Positions 1 to 13,027 of a stretch of DNA of 64,000 nucleotides are shown here, one piece after another. The notes under the pieces are model-generated. The model did no database searches, was not told where the DNA came from, and saw only the letters and a list, made by a program, of their open reading frames with translations. Position numbers and translations under genes: made by a program. Origin of the DNA: Bigelowiella natans CCMP2755. Taxonomy: Eukaryota > Cercozoa > Chlorarachniophyceae. Location: assembly GCA_000320545.1 (NCBI GenBank), contig ADNK01000741.1, positions 42,914 to 106,913 on the forward strand, in the 5' to 3' direction. Position 1 is the first letter of the stretch. Each line of letters starts with the position of its first letter.

Positions 1-1100
1 CAGGATGGATGCTTTGCGTCTTCGTCACTTGGCTGCCAGTTGTGATGCATTCAACATTTGGTTCGTGCCAATTTGCACGAACCCCACTGGTTTGCAGTCA
101 GTCCTCACTGAAGCCAGTTCGAGGCACTGCACTTCGCACGTTGCAGGTCTTGTCACACTTTGGAAGTGCAGTTTTTCATCATTTTTCATTGTTCATTGTT
201 CATTGTTCATTCCTGGAACAACGAACAACGAACGTGACGATGAACTGCATTCCAAAACGTGGACAGTCAAGGGTGCGACCAGAACAACCAACTGACCAAC
301 CTGGCAACCAACCAACGATTGCCTGTTCGTGCACTCAGCGCAGTCTGACAAAGTTCTGGCAGTCCTGGAGTCCAGCATCATCAAGCTCAAGTGAGCGAGT
401 GAACGATGAGCAATTTCAGTGCTGGAGTCAATGATGGAAAGGATCATCGGACGTGCCAATTTGGGTCGCAGGCACGCTGGCACGCCACCACACACGTTGG
501 GAGGGAACGCGCTTGCTGCCGGCAGTCGTCCGATTGTGATTGTCCTTCGACAGACAACTCTGGGTTGTTGCTCATGCTAGCATGCACGATGTGCATGTGA
601 CCTGGACGTGTGGGAAGCTGCTGGCTAGCTGCTAGGCTGGTTGCCGTTCGATGCCGCTTGTTTCAAATCGACACGTCTAGACGTGCAAGCTGGCGTGCGC
701 ACGTGTCAATGTCAATCGATCGAAACTGAGATGGCACTGCAGGAAAAGCCAACGCGCGCATGGAACCTTCATGCAGGTGACGCCCTTGCCACTCTGGTCA
801 CAAGTGCCAGAATCTAGAGAATGCTGCTCGGTGACAGTCGCCTTGTTGGTGCACTCGAAGCATAATGTGCATGCTAGCATGGCAACACTTGACAGTTTTG
901 TGCGTGCCAAGAATGTGCGATCAATTTGAAAGTAGAAGTCTAGGAGTGTGCATGCAGTGCGAAATGTGCCGTGAACATGCTAGCATGTCTGTGTGAGCAT
1001 GAGTCTTGTCGCCACGACATCTTCGAGTGCGTGTGTTTTCTAACAGACACACACGTACATGTCAGATGCCATCTCTATTTAGTGTTGCAGCTGTAAGCAT
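1..1100. other. TGCA/CTAG-rich island 1, no gene recognised
   Basis: No reading frame here looks coding. The short frames overlap on both strands and lack recognisable domains. The DNA is rich in TGCA, CATG and GCTAGC words and has no microsatellites, unlike the introns to its right. The 12-bp palindrome CATGCTAGCATG occurs at 573, 870 and 976. A hairpin with 18-bp arms (191-208 and 216-233, two mismatches) is made of GTTCATT-type repeats. The island lies beyond the 3' end of the minus-strand gene that stops at 1173, and it continues off the left edge. Confidence 0.6.
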
Positions 1101-1172
1101 CATGTGCCACGCACTCAGATTCGATGTTGGGTGATGCCAATCAGTATAGATGCCTTTAGTAAGCATCGGTCA

Positions 1173-1614
1173 TCAGAGTTCCATCCCCTCTTGCTTCTGA
1201 TCATTCTGGATGTTCCTATTTCTATCTCCTTCACCTCCATCAATCGCAGATACACCTGTTATCTTCTCTTCTGCAGTAGCATCATCATCCTCACTATTTT
1301 TATCTATTACACTTGTGGAATTCATCGTTGGCGTGGTGCTTTGTGCCATCTCGCGGATATGAGATACCTAAAATCATTGGATAATAGTAGTACTTGTTTT
1401 AGAGGAGATAACTAATGATCTCAAAAGATAACATCCCATTCCTGTCCCAGTTTATACCGTAACAAATTCCTCAACACCAGATTCGTCAAAACGGACCTTG
1501 TAGCATTTTAAGACATAATACTCATCATTTAAATTCGGGAATGCTTTTCAATGTTTAAAATGGTGCCAAATTGCGGATACAGGCAAACACGCAAATACAC
1601 AACACAGACACGGA

Positions 1615-1646
<32 letters not shown>

Positions 1647-3642
1647 TACTTTGTATCGCCTTGGAAGTGATGTAGCTAATCCAGTCACTACTCCTGCCCG
1701 CCTTATATATTATAGATAGAAATGAACTCAGAAGATGAGAGGAACTCAACGAATAAAAAGGAGTGAGAATTGAAGATGTATCATATAAATTGGCACACCC
1801 ACCATTGGCGGTCTGCGGATGCAAAAGCCATGCCTAAGGGGAGGAGGAAGAAAAAGAGAATTGAATTTAAGCAAGACGGCAAGAGTAAAAAGCAAAAATA
1901 CGAAGTTTTTTTCCAAGATAAAATGAGCTTTTTCCCCATATACTAGACAAAGACAGGTTTGCTGGGGAGGAGGAAGCCGAGAAAAATGTAAGCAGATGAG
2001 AATGAGAAGGTGTTAGACGTACAAGGTGCTCCTGGTCCAAGGTTTGGTCCAACTTCGTGCTCTCTCTCCGCAATTGCAACAGCAGCGTCACCCGATACCT
2101 GCGTAGAAGAACGATACTGCTTTATAAGACATCCTGGTAATTGTCAGTCTGTGATTCACGTGATGGCTGTCGCTGGATGTGAAAAAAAGAACCCTTTTAA
2201 CTCTTGGCCTGCTCTATAGAATCTTGCTTCAAATAACCATCACTACTACGTATCAATTACCGTTTTCGCGAAAGTTGCCCTAGTACGCCTCCCACCCGTG
2301 TTTTTCCTATCAGATCGAGTCTGGTGATGATTGAATCAGCAATTATTGAAAGCGAGCGGCAGTATCATCATTCAATGTACCTTCATACGCTGAATTTGGC
2401 GTCTAAAGCTGTTGAATGTGCGGTTGGAAAGACGGAGATCTGACATGTCGCCTGCGCTGTTATACTTAGGAGAGGGCATGGTGATATGAAAAATTAGCTT
2501 TTTAGAGGTTGTTTAAATCCCAAAAAAGATATGTTTTCGATTCGAACATTTCACGATTATCTTCCATGCCACAAATGCGTGAAGGAAGGAGTGGCGTTCG
2601 AATGATGGTGGTTGATGTAATAGAGAGAACAGGTATTATTAACTTTTCTAAAGCATAAATGCGTTCATTATTTACTAGTGTTAGTGGATGTTGCAAACTC
2701 TTTTTTAAAAATATTACATCGTTCTCAAACTCAAGGTTCATGAGTTTCTCGGCGTTGCTCTCGCCACTCGCCTCTGCGTCGTGCTTCGTCACCATTTCGC
2801 GGACCTGCTGCTCTAGCAGCGTACCTCCTCCTACCGCCGATTTATCGTTGCTACTCGATGTGTGTGTAGGACGACGATATGAGGAACCAGAATCTTCCCA
2901 CTCAGCTTCATACTCCGCTAACCTCTCGCGCATTGCTCGTCTCTGCTCCCTTTAAAAAAAGATAGTTCACGTTTCGCAGAAACCAACAAACTATTCAAGG
3001 AAATACTGAATCATCAAGAAGAATCGGATAAATGACATTGAGAAGAAAAGTGATTAGCATGGTTTTTTTACCGGTGGTATCGAGCCAAATTTGCATCTTT
3101 CGAAACCGATATCTTAGAGAATGGGCGATGCAATTGCCGCGCCTATACAATCCAGATTATAGTGGGGAAAATGTAAAGGACTCAAAATTTATTCAAGGTT
3201 GATTCGTCGATGCTCACAATTCCTAGATAAAAAGATAGGACAAAAGCATACCTCTTCAAGAGACAGCTCGGTATTCTCCGTCGCTGCCAGCTGTAATGCA
3301 ATTGCGTGATCTTGGGCATCTTGCTCCTAGTACGGTAAAAAAATGTAATTTACTACATTAAACTGTAAATTAATACACTTATAATACCTACATTTGACAC
3401 ACACGCTAATCTGCTCATAGCAACCAACCTCAATTGATAGACGCTCCGAGTTGTTATTTTGAGTATCAGCTGAGGGAAAAGCCAGGAGGTATTCAACAAT
3501 CAAAATTGATTCGTATATGATAGCATTTGTTCTACAGCTATTTTCTTAGCGAATTTTTCCCAACAATATCACACGGTACACATATTAGCGGTCTCCTACA
3601 TGCACGCGCACAAACACAAATATTAAAATGTAATTACATATA

Positions 3643-3693
<51 letters not shown>

Positions 3694-4346
3694 ATGTTTA
3701 TATATAATTTAATATTTGTGTGTGTGTGCGTGTGTGTTTGTGTTTGTGTGCGTGTGTGTTTGTGTGCGTGTGTGTTTGTGTTTGTGTGTGTTTGTGTGTG
3801 CTGCTGAGTGGATTTATGTTACCATGATCTTCCTCATCATCATCCTGTACAGCCTCATCAGCCGGATTCGCCAAAAGCCACTCCAATGCGGATTCTGTCC
3901 TCCTGTTACTTTAGTCAATTCTAAGATTCAGATGGTCAGCTGTTCGCCGCACGATGAGGCTAGACAACTCCCACTTTCAAGCTATCAAGCTACCACGTGG
4001 ATTGATGAAATAACTTGTATAAAAATAACTCATATGCACTCACAGGCAGACGCAAATACCCAGTAGCCAAGGCTGCAGTATTAATTCGGGTCGATGAGAA
4101 GCCCATTGCCTTCAGTTCCTGCATAATGTGCGGGCTAGCAGTGGCTGGAGAAGTGTTCTTAGGATTTCCATCCCCACCTTTCTGTATCTCAGTGGCCAGC
4201 TGTACAATATAGCATGGTTACATGAGCTAAATAATCACTTAATCCAATGTGCTCAATAACACCTGCTCTGACATAATGTTGAGAAGACTGACATTTTGTT
4301 TTGGGGCGATTGCTCCCCACGCACGGCGGCCAGGACTCTTCGCCAT
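1173..4346 (-). CDS. RIOK3-like N-terminal region with inserted UBA domain; kinase domain not seen
   Basis: Deduced exons (minus strand): 4346-4263, 4199-4060, 3902-3823, 3469-3429, 3326-3252, 2945-2718, 2497-2381, 2320-2261, 2098-2019, then probable exons near 1830, 1543-1458 and 1367-1173 (TGA at 1173). Phases agree through 2019; the rest is tentative. The N-terminus (NVSLLNIMSEQ then LATEIQ) matches the start of the atypical kinase RIOK3. Residues about 35-100 form a UBA fold (MGF...AL...ALEWLL), which suggests ubiquitin binding. The exon ending at 2718 has a VTKHDAEASG stretch and the exon at 2497 has LRLSNRTFNS; both follow the RIOK3 order just before its kinase domain. The RIO ATP-binding loop and catalytic Asp are absent from the remaining roughly 1.1 kb. 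It is therefore either a kinase-less paralogue or a damaged gene. The function is inferred only. Confidence 0.55.
1616..1645. repeat. (GT)n microsatellite in intron
   Basis: An uninterrupted GT run of about 30 bases, lying in a probable intron of the RIOK3-like gene. Confidence 0.9.
3646..3800. repeat. (TA)n followed by TG-rich microsatellite in intron
   Basis: A TA run at 3646-3691 is followed, after a short spacer, by about 85 bases of TG with TTTG and CG interruptions. Both lie in the intron between the exons 3902-3823 and 3469-3429 of the RIOK3-like gene. Confidence 0.9.
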
Positions 4347-5114
4347 TTTGTCACCCTAGGATACTGAAGAAATTCTTAAAGAATAATCTACCATTGATGT
4401 TAAACTTTTAAGGAAGGTGAACTCAAACCTTTGAGCTTTGTGAAGATGTGCTAAATAAGATCATCGTGGAGCAGAATTGTAATAAATATATCTCAAAAAG
4501 GATTTAAAAAAAAAGGTTTTCCACACACGTCTTTGTAAATAATAGTAGTATAATTATACGTACACGAAATCAATCTGTCAACAAATTATCCATTTAAAGC
4601 TGATTTTCTTTATTCGAAAGATCGTTCGAGGAACTCTCGTAGCTTCCCAGAAAATCCTGGAATTTTCCATATTTTGTGTTGTTGTTTTACCTGTAAATGA
4701 GATTGTTGTTGCATATGTTGTTTGATCTATTCATCATTGCATGCAAGGTATCCTGGCTATCATCTAGAGATCTATAACGAGAGAGAAAGAACTTCGGTGA
4801 AAAAACATAGCTGGGAAGTCAGGGAAGCGAACAGAATAACTAAGAACTATAAGAAGAGAGAACGAAATCACTTCGGTGAAAAAACATAGCTGGGAAGAAG
4901 TCACTCCAGGAGATCACCATCATCATCGTTAATCATTTGTTGGTAAAAAAACTAGCCTCTGATGTTCTAGTATGATAAATTTGATCTTGATGATGATAGT
5001 GATTACAGACTGTAGCTCGCTGAGGATCAATCGAGACTACAGACAACAAATGCTATAAATTTATACGACATATTTCGAAGGATTTCTACCTATTATTTTC
5101 CTCACAATTAAGAA
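4347..5114. promoter_or_regulatory. Divergent intergenic region with duplicated 28-bp element
   Basis: This 768-bp gap separates the start codons of two divergent genes and must hold both promoters. A 28-bp sequence beginning ACTTCGGTGAAAAAACATAG occurs twice without a change, at 4791-4818 and 4870-4897, each preceded by a GAGAGA-rich stretch. No reading frame of note was seen. That the repeat acts as a regulatory element is inference. Confidence 0.45.
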
Positions 5115-6854
5115 ATGGTGCGCAGGCCTCTGGCCCCAGCCCTGCGCAGGCTTTCCAGCCGAAGGACACCGTCCGTACGAGCCGTACATCTTGCCTTCAC
5201 ACTCGTTGCTGTCGCTGCGATGGGGCTACTTTCAGACGGGCTGCCATCACGCCTGAACAATGCCATCCCGGGACGGAACACAAAAGCAGATGAGGTGATC
5301 ATTTAGGTTATTTCTTCTGATGTTATCTTTTTTTGAAAAAGAATTCGCTTCCCTCCTCCTCTCCTAGACCCACCCTACTCAATTTCCCCCTCTTTGCTGT
5401 CCATTAATTAAAGCAGCAACCGGCAGCATCATCACCAGCATCATCACCAGCATCATCACCATCACCATCATCCCATTGGGCGCTGTTTATTGGCTCTCTC
5501 TCAAAATCGGTTACGGAGAAAGACATGCGGGCGCTGTGTGAGCGCTACGGGAAAATCAAAAGTCTCTCCATCGTGGAGGGGCCGCCGAATAAGAATAATA
5601 TCGCATTCGTAAACTTTTACGACAAGGGGTACTAGCAAACGCAACAGCACAAAACACATTATGACATTGATCAATTCGTCACTGTTATGTGCTATGCACA
5701 CAGGGAAGCATGCGACGCTCAAATCGGTCTTGAGGGAGCGAGGTTTAGAGGAAGTTACCTACGCACGCGGGCTCCGAAATATTGCAATTGCCTCAAGCCA
5801 TCATTGTCATCTGATAGCAGCACAGCCAACACTACTACGAGGCCTGATTCTGCTGCTGCTGATAATGATGGCAGTGTTTCCAATAAGCATGATGCAAAGA
5901 GAGGGGGTCATGCTCTTAGTGCTGAAAGCATTCTGCGTGGTGTTAGCGGTGGAAACAACAGCTATGACGAGAAAATGCAGGCATCCAACTACCATGCGAT
6001 ATTGGAAGAAGAGGTAGGAAGAGTAATTATAAGACAGGGGAAAATGGGAATATATGGAGAGATTTGCATAGGATAAGTGTTATTACAAGACAGGGAAAAG
6101 TGGGAATATATGGAGAGATAAGCATATAATAAGTGTTGTCTGAAAGTTGTCACGAGGATGCACTACATAGCCTGTTTTCTTACACTCCTTCAGCGTAAAA
6201 AATGGCGACTGAAGATGCGGGAAGTGGAAATACGAGTTCAGAACGCAGAGCGGGCAAAAGATGAAGCACGGCTTGAGCTAGAGGCGCTCCATTTAAGGTA
6301 GTGGGGGTGGTGTCACATGCCCCGTCTTTCTTCTAATTATTGAATAAGGAAAGCAAAGAGATTAGGACACATGATGCGTGTACATAATAATATGTTGTGG
6401 ATAGAATGACCGACATAATGCCATAATGCGTGTACCTAACATTTTGTCGATAGTATGACCGACCCGCGCATAGGAGGCGGTGAAATCGAAGACGATGAGA
6501 TTCAAAATAGGTAGTCATTAAAGGATAAACGACGAAAAAAAGAATAAGGGGAACAAGAAGGGGGCTGCAGAAAGTAGAAGAAGAAAGATGAAAGTGCTGA
6601 GTGAATGATGAAGATGAAATTCTCCGTAGAATCACGAGTCTTCAATATCTTAACTGCTTTTATGGGGGTCCACACCCAGGGTTTACAGAAGGATGATGCG
6701 ACAATATTGATAGACATGCCTTGGGGAATAATAATAATAATAATAATAACAAGAAGAAGAAGAAGAAACAAAAAGATAGACAGATCTTTTTGCCATATAT
6801 AACTCAAGAATGAATTTCTGTGGTTTCTTAAATTGATACAGCTGTCTTTGTCTG

Positions 6855-6890
<36 letters not shown>

Positions 6891-7148
6891 TCACACTCAC
6901 ACTCACACACTCACACACTTACACACTAACACACAATTTAAAAATAGTTTGTTTTGTAACACTGGCAAATAGAGTCGGTCATTTGTACCGTGAGAAGGAG
7001 GAATTACGGGAGGCTGTACACCAGCTTGAGTTGGAACTGCATCGTGAAAGGGTAGTATGTATGTATGTATGTATGTATGTATGTAGAACAACGTATGTGC
7101 AAGCGAGGACAACACTATGACATATGGCATTCAAATGTTAATCATTAA

Positions 7149-7193
<45 letters not shown>

Positions 7194-7450
7194 TAGTGCG
7201 TTTTAGTACATGTTTTAAGCGTTTTTCTTCATTCATTGTAGGGCCGTGCGACTGAGCTCCGAAATGCTACTGCGGGTACTCACCAAAGAGAAGGAAGTGA
7301 CGTCATCGATGTCTTTATCTATGAAATAATTGCATATGTAGTTGATAGTGTTGCAGATGGAAAAGATGAATACATTATTTAAGAGCAGGAGTTTCTACCC
7401 CACTCGATCATTCTTTTCTAAGAAAGAAATTCGTGGACTATACGCGCATC

Positions 7451-7493
<43 letters not shown>

Positions 7494-7694
7494 TATTTAT
7501 ATTTATATTTATATTTATATTTATATATATAATTTAGTAATGGCAAGTTGTATATTATGAAGCAGCATGTATGCGCGTGGTTTTTGTTTGTGTGTTTGCA
7601 TGTTTGTAAATTTTGGTCTTTTGGGTGAATGTTATTAATTACATCATCATTTTCTATCATCTTCTTCATCATCATCGTCATCATCATCATTACT

Positions 7695-7729
<35 letters not shown>

Positions 7730-8647
7730 TATCATCACCATGTAAATATCAGATCAAAAAGTAGATACCGAGCTCCAATACCGTCGTACATGTCAGAGAT
7801 TGGAAAAGGTAGTTGCTGCATAAAGTAGTAGTCTTGTCTTCTTTCATATATGGAACTACCTGTTACGCACCTTACTACTTACATGTCCTCTTGGACTTTT
7901 TTCCAATAAAGATATTTCAGTGGTTTTTTATACTGATTTTAAAATAATCCTGTAGGCTGATGAAGAGCGCGATAAGGCGCTAATCGAGCTGAAAACAACT
8001 CAGACACGTAATGAATACTACATTCAATAAGTTGCTACCACTCTCTGCCACCCGTTGATTTATGCTTGAAACCTTTACTTACTACAGCTACTCCTAAACA
8101 GATAGACAACAACAAATAATCGAAATAAATAAACACTCAACTTTAATTAAATTTGATGGTGATGATGACGACAACGATAATAATGATGGCGGTGATAACT
8201 TAAATTGACATAAATTGAAACTATATGTACCGCGGGTTTATAGTGTAGCCGTTTAACAAATTTTTCGAATCACATGCACATGTTTAGGTGTTGCAGATCT
8301 TGAGGCAAATATTTTACGTCTCGAAGAAAAACGAAGGTTGGCTGAGGAAAGGGTAAATCGTGCTACTACTGTGTATAGTTATTGATAATAACGTGGTACA
8401 TACATGATGATTTTGTTGGTGCGCGCCGTGATCAAGAAAACCACCATGATGATTATAGATTACATTATCATCAACAACTGTTTGATCAACAATTTCAACA
8501 ATACAATGATAAACAACAAAAAACTGCAATTGTATTATAAATACGATGTCTACTTCCCATATTGTTTTAGGTAGTAGATATCAGGAAAAATCTGGGTGAT
8601 GAGGTGGTGAAAACAAAGGTTGGATGGTTTTTTTTAAGAATACATAT

Positions 8648-8689
<42 letters not shown>

Positions 8690-9429
8690 TATTCTATACA
8701 CTAGACACTAGACACTATACACATAGTGGATTATACTTGCAACCGCATATTATCCCGTGTACGTGTGTGGGGGTACATAAACAACTTTTTCGCTAGGAAA
8801 AGCTGAATGCTATGGTCTTGGAGAAAGAGAAAACTCTCACAAAACTCTCGAAATCCCTCGAGAAACTAAACGAGTCTAGGGATCATATAGCAAATCTTAC
8901 AAGATTTTCAGATAGGTAGTATCTCCACCCGTCGTTCTTTGAGCTGCTCTCTCCTCCAATATTCTAAACAATACCTACTATTATGGCCCCCCTTTGTCTT
9001 TTCGACGACATACATTTGCGTGGTGTTTCTGCTGTTTTACCCGATGGATGATGAGCGCAAATAGTAGTATATACAAGCAGTATTATCCACTAGGAGCATC
9101 GTCCTTCACACACAACGAACGAACGAAAGAAAGAACGATATATCCGGCCTATAACCGATCATCATCATCCTTTGTATTATGTCTGATATCATGATGATGT
9201 TTTACTGTGACGATAACGGATAATCGAATATAGTACTAGTATGTATACACACGCAGATAATGACGATATAATTAGAGTTGGTGAGGATTTGAGAGAGCTA
9301 CGGGGGAAGGAAGCACGGGCGTCTTCGCAACTGAAAGTAGAGGCTGTGGCGCACAGGGTTGTTGTTGTAGTAGTAGTAGACAGGGGTAAGATGGAAATAA
9401 TACCAATAGATAGCTACTCTATATTATAA

Positions 9430-9470
<41 letters not shown>

Positions 9471-9708
9471 AATACAGAGTAAGAAATATAAAGATATGCA
9501 GTAACAGTACCAACTTCTTCGTATTTATTATTCTTCGAGTAAATAATGATCCCATCGGGAGAATGCGACAAATGCATGATGATGATGATGATGATGATAA
9601 TCTTTTACAGTGCTGCAGCCGCTGCTGTGAGTACTTACAACGCAATTAATAATACCACTTGACCACTGCCAATCATAATGATATGAAGTGATGAGTGCTG
9701 GAGAGTGA

Positions 9709-9747
<39 letters not shown>

Positions 9748-9762
9748 AAATAAGGTCCATCG

Positions 9763-9796
<34 letters not shown>

Positions 9797-10240
9797 GATC
9801 ATCTTTTATCACTTCATGTGTACTGAGCTATTGTGTATATATCATCTCAAGACGGCGGCTGCAAGGTTGAAGAAAGAAATTCAGGATATACGCCGAAAAC
9901 TTCAGAATGAAGCGGCTAAATCGGAGGTGCTAAATAGATAGATATTCTAGCTTTCTTTCCCATGTGAATAAAGAATACTCCACAACAACATACATACACC
10001 CTCTTCTTCTTCCTTATGAATTCATGCGGTTATACTGTAGAAAGCAATGCAGGATGCGGACGGAGCGAAGTTAGCGGAAAAGTAAGCTGCTGTGAGATCA
10101 CTCACCATTGAATATTGTTTTAAAACAACGAATGCTGAAAATGATATTTGACAATTAACATACATCTATCTATCACTTAGAAAAGCAAAAGATGATTTGC
10201 AAACCCTCAAAAAGGATGTAAGTATAGTATATAGTATATA

Positions 10241-10286
<46 letters not shown>

Positions 10287-10789
10287 TGATGTGTATATAA
10301 TATTTGGAGTATTTACACTACATTTTTTATTTTATTAAGTGTATTTATTCTACATGTTTTCCCTAATTTATTGATGAATTATTAATGCCTAGTTTTTAAT
10401 ATTTTTAAATCTGTGTATTTGTTCGTAATCATGTTTGTCATAAATATTTTCTCTTTTTTTTTTTAAATTAAGATGGTAAAACTACGAGCCACGGCAAAAA
10501 AGGCAGAGGAGGCGCTCATTGAGATTCGCAAGGAATTTATGACTGTTCGGATACAGAAAATTGACATTTCAAAAGATGCTAACGAGTGAGTCATGAGAAG
10601 AAGAAAAGTGATATTTATTATATATTACTGTATGCATACCGGTCGGAAGTAGTAGCAGTGCCATAACAAAAATAGGCAATATGATCCTGCACACGTTGTA
10701 TGACTACGCATCCGCCAAGAATAATATGCACCTGGTTATGCATGAGTACATCATATCTCTCAAGCATTATATATCGTCCTTTTCTCTCG

Positions 10790-10823
<34 letters not shown>

Positions 10824-12824
10824 GGAAGCCGCCTTGTTTCTTAACCTCTTTGCGTTGGTGTTGATCTTTGGTTGTATTATCAGACGCAAAGTAGAGCTTG
10901 AGAAGGCACAGGAACTTATTAACTCTAAGATTGAGGAAACAGCTCATCTACACGCTCTTTGTGCGGTAAGGACGAAAGAGCGCGACGAATTGCTCCATGA
11001 GGTCCAAAATTCGAGAAATTTGACCCAGGAACTACGGAAGGCACTCGCCGCTGTGCATAAGGACATGAATCATTTGCAGACTCGTGAGATAGCAACGATC
11101 AAATCCAGGAAGGATGCTGAGCGGCGTGAGTATGATGCAAACGCCAGAGCCAACAAACTTGAGGTAGTGTGTGGTTACGGATTAATAGTACCAGGAGAAA
11201 CAGAAGAGAATAAGAAGTTGATTGAATAGGCACACTAACTGATAACCCTTGTCTCTCTTAATAACATTTATTTATGCACACACGTACGAGCATCCATTCT
11301 ATTAATTGGCCTCCTCCTTCTCCTCCCACTACTAACCAGCAAGAATTGAGGGATATCATGATAGAGCTTAATGTCATCTCAGGTGAGGTTGCCAACCTCA
11401 CCACCACCACCAGCAGCAGCAGCTTAAATGCAGGCAATGGCAAAAGTCACTACAAAATACAGCCATCAAGGACAGTACCTAGGACAACAATGATGACGAT
11501 GGAAACAGCAGGTAATGAGAAGAGGAGTCTTACAATAGGCAGTAGCTAGCTAGCTACGTCGTCCTCTCGAAGCCTGCTAATTTTGCAAATTATTGTGTGT
11601 GTTGGGAAGGCGAAGTATGTAAAAACAATAATCACGGAAAGGAGATAGAAGTTTACAATGAAGAGGGTTGAGACTCACCTCATCATCTCAGTTAGTGTAT
11701 TATTAGCGAAGACAATTACTAACCAGTTACTATCCACAATCACCATCATTATAACCAATACTCTTTTACAGGTGACGGGGAGGTTGAATTACCACCGCTT
11801 GTAACGGAGGGAGGGGCAACAAGATCTCCAACACAACCTCGGAAGTAGTCCAACATTCTACACCCAAAGAATAATAGTCCAACAGATAAAAGTTGATGGT
11901 GATGATGATGATGATCATGTTCTTATTTTAAATACAACAATTGTCTTAGAATTTAGCTTCTTCAAAGAGTATACCAACCATTTGAATAATGTTCAGAATG
12001 TGCTGCCCAAAAATCTCTTCATCTTCTTTATTTGATCATTCCTCCTTCTCCTCCTCCTCCTCCTCCTCCTCCTCCTCCTCCTCCTTTTGCATTCGACACG
12101 ATTCGAAAGTGCGTAGTAATGATGCTGTTTCACATGTAGTGCTTGTTCGTGAATACTGTGTGTATTTTCATTGTCATTCATTAGGTTTATGTATTCCGCC
12201 CCACCTCCCCTCCATCAACATCCTCATTACTATGACATGTACCACCTACATGCCCATCGCAACCAGCTGCCACTACAATCCCCCCCCAACAACAATCACC
12301 ATCATTGCAATCAGCATCAGCATAGTCGTCGTCTTTTGCATCATCATCAGCAGCGCTTCCTTCAAGATCAGAGGCGACCCCTTTCCCCCCCTCCCTCCTC
12401 TTCATCACCACCTCCTCCTTCCCTCCTTCGTAAACAACAATCCCAAGATCCTCATCATCACCATCAACTACCCCATCGACAGCAAAGAAGAACAAATCTC
12501 ATTCCACCCGCCGCAACTAACACCAACGGATATCATCAACATCATCACAACCAATATCAACATCAACACAATCAGCAAATCCAAGAGAATCATGATCCCT
12601 ATAATCATCATCATCATCATCATCATCAAGATCACTTCGACGATGGTCTACAGCACCATCCAAAACACAGCATGGATCCCCTCCCCATCCTGCCTAATCA
12701 TCATCATTACCATGCATTTTACACTAGCGCTCTTCAAGAAATACAGACGTCATCGCCCCCCCTTTTGAATAATAATAGGTAAAATGACCTACACGTTTTG
12801 AGACAGATCATCATTACATTCCGT

Positions 12825-12859
<35 letters not shown>

Positions 12860-12976
12860 CCGCTTACGCTATCTATCTCTCTATCTTGGCGGCGATCATT
12901 CATTGCCGATGCAAGTTCTATTCCTTCCACTAATACTCCCTCATTGCCTATCTGAACAATTTATTTTATCAACGCC

Positions 12977-13027
<51 letters not shown>

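Noticed and set aside
5108-5302. Minus-strand frame opposite the first exon of the RRM gene
   Set aside because: The plus-strand frame ends at a GT donor in phase with the RRM exon. The minus frame has no such support.
9528-9812. Asp-, His- and Tyr-rich frames on both strands
   Set aside because: They are translations of GAT, TAG and CAT arrays inside an intron.
11989-12768. Long plus-strand frame of 259 residues rich in Ile, Thr and Ser
   Set aside because: It overlaps the H/P/Q-rich frame over the same bases. The latter joins in phase to upstream and downstream exons, while this one starts inside a CCT array and has no splice partner.
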